Below are positions 1-4,575 of a DNA stretch of 9,178 nt, piece by piece. Below the pieces are notes generated by a model. That model was not told the DNA's origin. It was given only the letters and a program-made list of their open reading frames with translations, and ran no database searches. A program made the translations under genes and the position numbers. The stretch comes from a bacterium (lineage in GTDB: Bacteria; Actinomycetota; Acidimicrobiia; Acidimicrobiales; CATQHL01): NCBI GenBank assembly GCA_026713745.1, contig JAPONU010000140.1, positions 1 through 9,178 on the forward strand. The letters run 5' to 3'. Numbering within the stretch: the first letter of the stretch is position 1; each line of letters opens with the position of its first letter.

Positions 1-125
1 CCGAAGTGCAGGTCGGGCACGAGGAGCGTGCCGCCTGCCAGGACGGCGACCCCCGAACCGTCACCGAACGCCGAGGCAGCCTCGGATGGCGAAACAGGCC
101 GGATCACCTCCGCGGTGGACCCCAT
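1..125 (-). CDS. FAD-binding subunit of a molybdopterin dehydrogenase (xanthine dehydrogenase / CO dehydrogenase medium-subunit family), N-terminus only
   Basis: The ATG is the complement of 123-125 and the frame stays open to the left edge, so 41 codons are visible. The peptide begins MGSTAEVIRPVSPSEAASAF and carries AGGT at residues 30-33 followed by LLVPDL. This 'RP-S--EA ... LAGGT-L-P' layout is that of the first FAD-pyrophosphate-binding loop of the PF00941 FAD domain found in the medium subunits of Mo-hydroxylases. Such subunits pass electrons between the iron-sulfur subunit and FAD/NAD in three-subunit molybdenum hydroxylases. A Shine-Dalgarno GGGAG (complement of 132-136) lies 6 nt before the ATG, supporting the start. 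The gene is divergent from the hydrolase/transport cluster. The partner subunits would lie outside the window to the left. The substrate cannot be assigned from this fragment. I am fairly sure of the family despite the short length. Confidence 0.72.
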   Translation of the reverse strand, partial: MGSTAEVIRPVSPSEAASAFGDGSGVAVLAGGTLLVPDLHF

Positions 126-160
126 GACGTGCTCCCTTCGCTGATTTTCGAGGTGGCCGG

Positions 161-166
161 ACTATA
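161..166 (-). promoter_or_regulatory. Possible -10 element for the minus-strand Mo-dehydrogenase gene
   Basis: The minus strand reads TATAGT here (complement of 166 to 161), four of six matches to TATAAT, and it lies 35 nt before the ATG at 125. No good -35 hexamer is found at the usual distance: the minus strand reads CGCTGC over 189-184. This is a weak call based on one hexamer in GC-rich DNA. Confidence 0.22.
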
Positions 167-234
167 GCAAGGGAGCCTCACGTGCAGCGAGGACGCCGCA
201 TCGCCGGAGTAAGAGTTACCCGCTCTGGGATGTA

Positions 235-264
235 TTGGCCGCAGGACGAAGATTCCGCTAATTT
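235..264 (+). promoter_or_regulatory. Possible promoter for the plus-strand hydrolase/transport cluster
   Basis: TTGGCC at 235-240 and TAATTT at 259-264 are separated by 18 nt, a sigma-70-like spacing, in the least GC-rich part of the divergent region. Matches to the consensus hexamers are only 4/6 and 3/6, so this is a suggestion, not an identification. A start near 270 would leave a leader of about 70 nt containing the GC repeat and hairpin at 281-308. Confidence 0.2.
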
Positions 265-293
265 GTCGCTCACTTCCGCTGCGGGCGGCTGCG

Positions 294-308
294 CGGGCGG
301 CGCGCCCG
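294..308 (+). repeat. GC hairpin in the leader of the first hydrolase gene
   Basis: CGGGCG (294-299) pairs with CGCCCG (303-308) around a 3-nt loop. It partly overlaps a tandem direct repeat, GCGGGCGGC at 281-289 and again at 293-301. The hairpin ends 18 nt before the Shine-Dalgarno sequence of the gene. It could affect translation or transcript stability; it has no T-tract and is not a terminator. Confidence 0.35.
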
Positions 309-326
309 GTGGCCGGCCAACACGAC

Positions 327-333
327 GAGGAGG
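327..333 (+). promoter_or_regulatory. Shine-Dalgarno that fixes the start of the SMP-30-type hydrolase
   Basis: GAGGAGG lies 5 nt before GTG at 339. A second in-frame GTG at 309 would add 10 residues, but it sits directly behind a GC hairpin and lacks a comparable ribosome-binding sequence, and the Shine-Dalgarno would then lie inside the gene. The 339 start is therefore preferred. Confidence 0.75.
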
Positions 334-338
334 AACCG

Positions 339-1250
339 GTGGCAAACGTTCAAGCCCACTCCGATGCAGTTTGGGACCTGGTCGATCAGGACGCCGAGGT
401 GGAGCAGGCCGCAACCGGCTTCACCTTCACCGAAGGCCCCATCTGGCATCCCACCGAACAGCACCTCCTGTTTTCCGACATGCCCGGTGATGTTCGCCGC
501 AAGTACACCCCCGACGGCACCGTCACCGAGGTCATGCGGCCCTCCAACAAGTGCAACGGCATGACCTACGACGCCGACTTGAACCTCGTCGTCTGCGAGC
601 ACGTCACGTCCTCCCTCGTGCGCGAGAACACCGACGGGTCCAGGGATGTGGTGGCCAGCCACTACGAGGGCAAGGAACTGAACAGCCCCAACGACGTGGT
701 GGTGGGCTCCGACGGCTCCATCTACTTCTCGGACCCGTGGTTCGGGCGCATGCCCGTCTTCGGTCTCGAGCGGGAGCGCGATCTGGGTTGGCAGGGTGTG
801 TTCAGGGTTCCCCCCGGCGGCGGGATCGAACTTGTCGTGGGCCGCGACACGTACGACCAGCCCAATGGCTTGTGCTTCTCGCCCGACGAGTCGCTCATGT
901 ACATCAACGACACGATGCGGGGGCTCATCGACGTCTACGACGTGAACCCCGACGGGAGCCTCAGCGGCGAGCGGCTGTTCTTCGACGGCATCGGCACCGG
1001 CGTCATCGAGGACGGCATCCCCGACGGAATGAAGTGCGATGAGATGGGCAACATCTGGGTCACGGGTCCCGGCGGGGTCTGGATCATCAGTTCCGACGGC
1101 GAGCGACTCGGCACCGTGCCCGTGCCCGAGAACGTCGGCAACCTCACCTGGGGCGGCGCCGACTGGCACACCCTGTTCATGCCGTCGTGCACGTCGCTGT
1201 ACACCCTCCGCACGCGGGTGGGTCCGCGGCGGGAGCCGTACATGGGCTGA
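339..1250 (+). CDS. SMP-30/gluconolactonase/LRE-family hydrolase
   Basis: This 303-residue protein has the six-bladed beta-propeller signature of the SMP-30/gluconolactonase family, metal-dependent enzymes that hydrolyse lactones and some esters. Seen in order: a T-E-G-P-I-W motif at residues 31-36 with E32 as expected metal ligand, SPND at 116-119, SDGSIYFSDPWFG near 124-136, QPNGLCFSPDE at 174-184 with N176 as a further expected ligand, and PDGMKCD at 228-234 containing the usual metal-binding Asp. The C-terminal blade (WGGADWHTLFMPSC) also fits, and the length is normal. There is no signal peptide, so it is cytoplasmic. It is the first gene of the plus-strand cluster, 62 nt before an isochorismatase-fold hydrolase and upstream of a Liv-type importer, which suggests it opens a lactone or ester formed from the imported compound. 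The true substrate is unknown; 'gluconolactonase' is a family label. The start choice is explained under the Shine-Dalgarno at 327. Confidence 0.88.
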   Translation: MANVQAHSDAVWDLVDQDAEVEQAATGFTFTEGPIWHPTEQHLLFSDMPGDVRRKYTPDGTVTEVMRPSNKCNGMTYDADLNLVVCEHVTSSLVRENTDGSRDVVASHYEGKELNSPNDVVVGSDGSIYFSDPWFGRMPVFGLERERDLGWQGVFRVPPGGGIELVVGRDTYDQPNGLCFSPDESLMYINDTMRGLIDVYDVNPDGSLSGERLFFDGIGTGVIEDGIPDGMKCDEMGNIWVTGPGGVWIISSDGERLGTVPVPENVGNLTWGGADWHTLFMPSCTSLYTLRTRVGPRREPYMG

Positions 1251-1312
1251 GCCGGCAACCCGCCGGGACAACGACCGAGCCAGTTCCGAAAACCGACCGA
1301 TAGGGGAGTCCG

Positions 1313-1927
1313 ATGAGCGACCTTTCACTGGATTCGAGCCGCTGCGCCCTGATCATCCAGGACCTTCAGAACGACGTCATCACCGAGGGCGGGGCGTTCG
1401 GCGAGTCCGGGTCTCCGCAACACGCCATCGAGCAGGACGTCGTGGCCAACGTGGCGCGTCTCGCCGATGCCTGCCGCGGCCTCGGCGTGCCGGTCATCCA
1501 CGTGTGGTACATCGTGGAGCAGGGGGCTCCCGGTCTGAAGCTGAACGCCCCGCTCTTCCAGGGCCTCAAGGACACCAACGGGCTGGAGCGCGGCTCGTGG
1601 GGCGCCGCCCCCGTCGACGGCCTGGAAGCCCAGGACGGCGACTTCATCGTCGAGAAGATGCGCATGAGCGCCTGGCAGGGCACCAAGCTGGAGAGCCTCC
1701 TCGCCGGCACCGGGCGTGACACCATCATCGTCACGGGCGCCTGGACCAACATGTCCATCGAGCACACCTCCCGCACGGGCGCGGACAAGGGCTACTACAT
1801 GGTCGTGCCAGAGAACGGCTGCTCCACGATGAGCGCCGACTGGCACAACGCCTCCATCAACTACGCTCTCCAGAACGTCTCGACGGTAACGGACGTGGAC
1901 TCGGTGATCGCCGCCCTGGGCGGCTGA
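1313..1927 (+). CDS. Isochorismatase-fold ('cysteine hydrolase') family protein with Ser at the nucleophile position
   Basis: The 204-residue protein has the isochorismatase-like alpha/beta fold pattern: CALIIQDLQND at 11-21 with D17 as catalytic Asp, FIVEKMRMSAW at 111-121 with K115 as catalytic Lys, and TGAWTNMSIEHTSRTGADKG at 141-160. In amidohydrolases of this family the last motif is G-x-x-T-N-x-C-V-E-x-T and the Cys is the nucleophile; here that position is S148. A Cys exists at 170 (PENGC), but aligns with a later loop, not the nucleophile elbow. Family members include nicotinamidase, maleamate and ureidoacrylate amidohydrolases and N-carbamoylsarcosine amidase; isochorismatases such as EntB and PhzD also lack the Cys and cleave a vinyl ether. 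So the enzyme may be a Ser variant, a Cys-independent hydrolase, or a non-amidase. The ATG has AGGGGAG at 1302-1308 just upstream. It is cytoplasmic and sits between the SMP-30-type hydrolase and livH, probably in the same transcript. Confidence 0.87.
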   Translation: MSDLSLDSSRCALIIQDLQNDVITEGGAFGESGSPQHAIEQDVVANVARLADACRGLGVPVIHVWYIVEQGAPGLKLNAPLFQGLKDTNGLERGSWGAAPVDGLEAQDGDFIVEKMRMSAWQGTKLESLLAGTGRDTIIVTGAWTNMSIEHTSRTGADKGYYMVVPENGCSTMSADWHNASINYALQNVSTVTDVDSVIAALGG

Positions 1928-1962
1928 GCCGGCTGCGGTACCGACCGGGGAGGGACCAGCAG

Positions 1963-1983
1963 ATGGGAGTGCACAGCCTGTGA
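1963..1983 (+). CDS. Possible 6-codon leader ORF coupled to livH
   Basis: ATG at 1963 opens a tiny frame reading MGVHSL and stopping at TGA 1981-1983. A strong purine-rich ribosome-binding sequence, GGGAGGGA at 1948-1955, sits 7 nt before this ATG, which is better than the site available to livH itself. The stop overlaps the livH GTG (1980-1982) in a GTGA arrangement, the classic layout for translational coupling. It may be a coupling device rather than a functional peptide, or it may be chance. The peptide has no run of one amino acid that would suggest attenuation by a specific aminoacyl-tRNA. Confidence 0.3.
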   Translation: MGVHSL

Positions 1984-3065
1984 CGGCCGTCATGAGCGGT
2001 GCTGCGAACGCCCTGCTGGGGCGCCGCGGCAGGAACGTGCCCTGGCATCGCAGCCTGGCGCGCTTGGTGATCATCGCGGCGATCGCCTTCGTCATCGTCT
2101 GGGTCGTGGTCCTGGCCTCGGGCACCTCCGCGGGCTCTGCTGTCAGCGCTCCCAGCGAGTTCCTGAAGAGCATCCTCAACGCGCTGACCATCAGCGGGAT
2201 CTACTTCATCGTGGCCTCGGGTTTCACGCTCGTCTTCGGGCTCATGCGCACGGTGCAGATGGCGCACGGGTCGCTGTTCCTGCTGGCCGGCTACTTCGCC
2301 CTCGAGTACCAACTCGACTTCCTGGGCGTGACCGGAACGCCGGACCGTGGCATCGTGGGCTGGGGCGACTGGTGGCTGCCCCTGGTGATCGGGGTGGTCA
2401 TCGTCAGCGGTCTCGGGTTGTTCATCCAGCAGGTCTTCCTGCGCTGGAACCAGGGGCAGGACCTCCGCCAGGCACTGATCACGATCGCCATCTCCATCGT
2501 CCTGGGCGACCAGATGATCCAGCACTTCGGCGGCGTTGCCGAGCCGATCACCTTGACGCACGAGATCCATGGCTACGTGAACTTCGCCGGTATCCGCTAC
2601 GGCATCCACCAGTTGTTCGTGATCGGCATGGCTCTCGGCGTGGGCGGCGGGCTGTGGCTGCTGCTGAAGAAGACCCGCACCGGGATGGTGATCCGCGCCG
2701 GGGTGGATGACACTCCCATGGTCCAGGCCCTGGGCATCAACGTGCAGAAGGTGTTCGCCGTGGCCTTCGTGCTGGGCTCGGCGCTGGCCGGCCTGGGAGG
2801 GGTGATCGCCGGCTCCTCGGTCACCACCCTGGCCCCCGGCGTGGACGGGCAGTGGCTGCTGCATTCGCTGGTGGTCGTGATCATCGGCGGCATGGGGTCG
2901 CTGGGCGGCGCTGCGGCCGGCTCGCTCCTCTACGGCCTCGCCACCGCACTCGCACCCGTCTACCTGCCAACCGACTACGCCTACTACTCGATCATCGCCA
3001 CCTTTGTGATTCTGGCGCTGGTCCTGGCAGTGCGGCCCTACGGGTTGTTCGGAAGGCCGGCGTGA
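1980..3065 (+). CDS. livH: Branched-chain amino acid-type ABC transporter permease LivH
   Basis: This 361-residue membrane protein is one of two permeases of a HAAT-family importer. Diagnostic stretches are ILNALTISGIYFIVASGFTL near 65-84, the GLMRTVQMAHGSLFLLAGY segment at 87-105, the cytoplasmic coupling region RAGVDDTPMVQALGINVQKVF near 239-259 followed by GSALAGLGGVIAG, and the C-terminal RPYGLFG at 352-358. About nine hydrophobic segments are visible. It is longer than the usual ~290-310 residues because of a ~55-residue N-terminal extension containing an extra hydrophobic helix (about 26-47). The GTG at 1980 is chosen because GGGAG at 1965-1969 lies upstream and because it overlaps the stop of a mini-ORF; ATG at 1992 is an in-frame alternative without a ribosome-binding site. 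Its stop overlaps the livM start by 4 nt. The transported compound need not be an amino acid; this family also carries urea, amides and aromatic acids. Confidence 0.92.
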   Translation: MTAVMSGAANALLGRRGRNVPWHRSLARLVIIAAIAFVIVWVVVLASGTSAGSAVSAPSEFLKSILNALTISGIYFIVASGFTLVFGLMRTVQMAHGSLFLLAGYFALEYQLDFLGVTGTPDRGIVGWGDWWLPLVIGVVIVSGLGLFIQQVFLRWNQGQDLRQALITIAISIVLGDQMIQHFGGVAEPITLTHEIHGYVNFAGIRYGIHQLFVIGMALGVGGGLWLLLKKTRTGMVIRAGVDDTPMVQALGINVQKVFAVAFVLGSALAGLGGVIAGSSVTTLAPGVDGQWLLHSLVVVIIGGMGSLGGAAAGSLLYGLATALAPVYLPTDYAYYSIIATFVILALVLAVRPYGLFGRPA

Positions 3066-4333
3066 TTCTCTCCCGCCTGCGAGACCGTGCCGGCGGTGCC
3101 CCCGCAGGCGGCGGCACGGGTTCGAGCGACTACTCCCGCAATACTCGCCGGTTGGCGCTGATCCTGCTCGTGGCACTCGCGCTGGTGGGTGTCTTCCAGG
3201 GGATCACACCCGACCCGTTCCGGCACTACTTCGTCGACGTGGTGCTGACGCGGTCGCTCATCTTCGGCGTCGCCGCGGCCAGTATCGTCTTCCTCTCCGC
3301 CTTCGGGGGGATGATCTCCCTGGCGCAGACGCTGATGTACGGCGTGTGCGCCTTCACCATCGGCAACGCCGTCACCACCGGCGGCAGCAAGGGGCTCAAC
3401 CTGGGTTGGAACCCCTGGGTGGGCGTCGTGCTGGGAATCGGCGTGACCACGGCATTGGGGTTCCTGATGGGACTCCTGGCCAGCCGCTCCAGCGGGCTCT
3501 ACTACCTCATGATCACGCTTGCCTACGGCGTGATCGGCTACTACTTCTTCGTGCAGGTCACGGTGCTGTCGGGCTTCGGCGGCGTCAACCAGGTGCGCGC
3601 GCCCGACTTCATCGGCGAACCGACCGACGCCACCAACCCCGAGCGCCTGTTCTACTCGAGCCTGGTGGTCGCGGTGGTGGTCTACCTACTGCTGCGGTAT
3701 GTGTCGCGCACGCCGTTCGGCCTGGCACTGCAAGGAGTGCGCGACGACCCTGTGCGCATGAACTCCCTCGGCTACAACGTCGCCATGCACCGCACGTGGG
3801 CCTTCACACTGGCCGCCTTCGTGGCCTCCCTGGGGGGCGTGCTCTACGTCTGGGAGCAGCGAGCCATTGCCCCCACGGCCATCAATCTGGGCGGCATCCT
3901 GAACCTGCTGGTGATGGCCATCATCGGTGGGGTGCTCGTCCTGGAGGGGGCCTGGCTGGGGGCGTTCATCTTCGTGGCGCTCGAGAACTACGTGCGCAAC
4001 GTGGTTTTCCTCAACAACTTCATCGAGGAGTCCCGTTTCCGCACGCTCATCGGAGCCATCGTGCTGGTGCTGGTGCTGGCGTGTCCGGACGGCGTCGTCG
4101 GGTTGCGCAAGGTGCGCGGTGCGTTGCCGCTGGCGCTGGTCGGCGCTGCGGTCTGGGGCGTTGTCGGGGGCCTGCAGGAGGGCGACCGCGGTGCCATCGC
4201 CGGTGTCATCGTGGGCGCGGTCGCCGGCATAGGCGCGGCCGGCCTGGTGGGGTGGCTGGCGGGTCATCGGGACACCGCCCGCGGTGTCTGGTCGAAGCTG
4301 CTGTCCACCGGCCGGGTTCCAGCCCGGAACTAG
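3062..4333 (+). CDS. livM: Branched-chain amino acid-type ABC transporter permease LivM
   Basis: The start is GTG at 3062, overlapping the livH stop (GTGA, 3062-3065), with GGAAGG at 3051-3056 as ribosome-binding site. The protein has 423 residues. LivM hallmarks are the segment with FGGMISLAQTLMYGVCAF at 81-98, SGLYYLMITLAYG at 144-156, the coupling loop GVRDDPVRMNSLGYNVAMHR at 225-244 followed by AFTLAAFVASLGGVLY, and PDGVVGL at 342-348, where the family normally ends. A further ~75 residues follow, with two more hydrophobic, glycine/alanine-rich segments (about 353-370 and 377-399) and a basic tail. The N-terminus has a short glycine-rich cytoplasmic stretch before the first helix. LivM pairs with LivH to form the membrane channel. 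The 4-nt overlap suggests coupled translation giving equal amounts of the two. The extra C-terminal helices are unusual and their role is unknown. Confidence 0.92.
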   Translation: MILSRLRDRAGGAPAGGGTGSSDYSRNTRRLALILLVALALVGVFQGITPDPFRHYFVDVVLTRSLIFGVAAASIVFLSAFGGMISLAQTLMYGVCAFTIGNAVTTGGSKGLNLGWNPWVGVVLGIGVTTALGFLMGLLASRSSGLYYLMITLAYGVIGYYFFVQVTVLSGFGGVNQVRAPDFIGEPTDATNPERLFYSSLVVAVVVYLLLRYVSRTPFGLALQGVRDDPVRMNSLGYNVAMHRTWAFTLAAFVASLGGVLYVWEQRAIAPTAINLGGILNLLVMAIIGGVLVLEGAWLGAFIFVALENYVRNVVFLNNFIEESRFRTLIGAIVLVLVLACPDGVVGLRKVRGALPLALVGAAVWGVVGGLQEGDRGAIAGVIVGAVAGIGAAGLVGWLAGHRDTARGVWSKLLSTGRVPARN

Positions 4334-4478
4334 TCGAGGGGAGAGTTGGCCGAAGAGATGAGCAGGATCGAGCGAGCGAACCGAACATGAACATGGGGGA
4401 GGGAAGCAGCACGAAGGGACGACCGGATAGATAGAGACAAGGCCACATCGACCAGACCGAGATACACAAAACGAATGC

Positions 4479-4497
4479 GGGGCGGAACCTCCGCCCT
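4479..4497 (+). repeat. GC hairpin upstream of the binding-protein gene
   Basis: GGGCGGA (4480-4486) pairs perfectly with TCCGCCC (4490-4496) around the 3-nt loop ACC, with a further G-T pair outside (4479/4497). There is no T-run after it, so a standard intrinsic terminator is unlikely. It lies 78 nt before the GTG of the binding-protein gene and could protect the 5' end of a processed transcript or reduce read-through from livM. Confidence 0.5.
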
Positions 4498-4563
4498 GTG
4501 AAGGATTTCGGGTGTGACATGACGAGCGCACCCGAGGACACCCAAGACAGCACTGGAACAAAC

Positions 4564-4570
4564 AAGGAGG
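4564..4570 (+). promoter_or_regulatory. Shine-Dalgarno that fixes the start of the binding-protein gene
   Basis: AAGGAGG lies 5 nt before GTG at 4576. Starting there puts a normal lipoprotein signal peptide at the very N-terminus. In-frame upstream starts (GTG 4498, ATG 4519) lack ribosome-binding sites and would place a charged ~20-26-residue segment before the signal peptide, so they are rejected. Confidence 0.85.
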
Positions 4571-4575
4571 AGATA

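Larger units (their letters stand above)
126..338. promoter_or_regulatory. Divergent intergenic control region
   Basis: This stretch separates the minus-strand Mo-dehydrogenase gene from the plus-strand hydrolase/transport cluster, so promoters for both directions are expected here. Its centre (about 205-270) is less GC-rich than the surroundings. It contains a small GTAA-gag-TTAC dyad at 209-219, a CACGTG palindrome at 179-184, an 8-bp inverted repeat (131-138 with 169-176) and, near the plus-strand gene, a tandem 9-bp GC repeat and hairpin (281-308). No recognisable operator of a named regulator family was seen. The regulatory role is inferred from the divergent layout. Confidence 0.5.
4334..4575 (+). 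promoter_or_regulatory. Purine-rich leader between livM and the binding-protein gene
   Basis: This is the largest gap in the cluster. Counting the plus strand over 4334-4440 gives 80 purines in 107 bases, with runs such as GGGGGAGGGAAG and a GATAGATAGAGA stretch, so it would make a weakly folded RNA. It then contains a strong GC hairpin (4479-4497) and ends with the AAGGAGG of the binding-protein gene. No convincing -35/-10 pair, riboswitch or real small gene was recognised. Binding proteins are commonly made in excess over their permeases, so a second promoter or an RNA-processing/stability site here would make sense; that is an inference. Confidence 0.45.

Noticed and set aside
1251..1267. 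Terminator after the SMP-30-type gene (CCGGC / GCCGG)
   Set aside because: Only a 5-bp stem with no T-run, and the downstream hydrolase starts 46 nt later in the same direction.
270..1328. Long minus-strand open frame opposite the SMP-30-type hydrolase
   Set aside because: Low-complexity His/Val/Gly/Arg-rich product with no family resemblance; it mirrors a clearly recognised gene, as expected in GC-rich DNA.
1857..3176. 439-codon minus-strand open frame opposite livH
   Set aside because: Composition is His/Asp/Gln/Arg-rich and shows no domain; livH on the plus strand is unambiguous.
4387..4434. Small ORF MNMGEGSSTKGRPDR in the livM to receptor gap
   Set aside because: No ribosome-binding sequence before its ATG and it is only 15 codons; purine-rich low-complexity leader is a better explanation.
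4498..4575. Upstream in-frame start (GTG 4498 or ATG 4519) for the binding protein
   Set aside because: Would bury the lipoprotein signal peptide behind a charged segment and ignores the AAGGAGG placed for GTG 4576.
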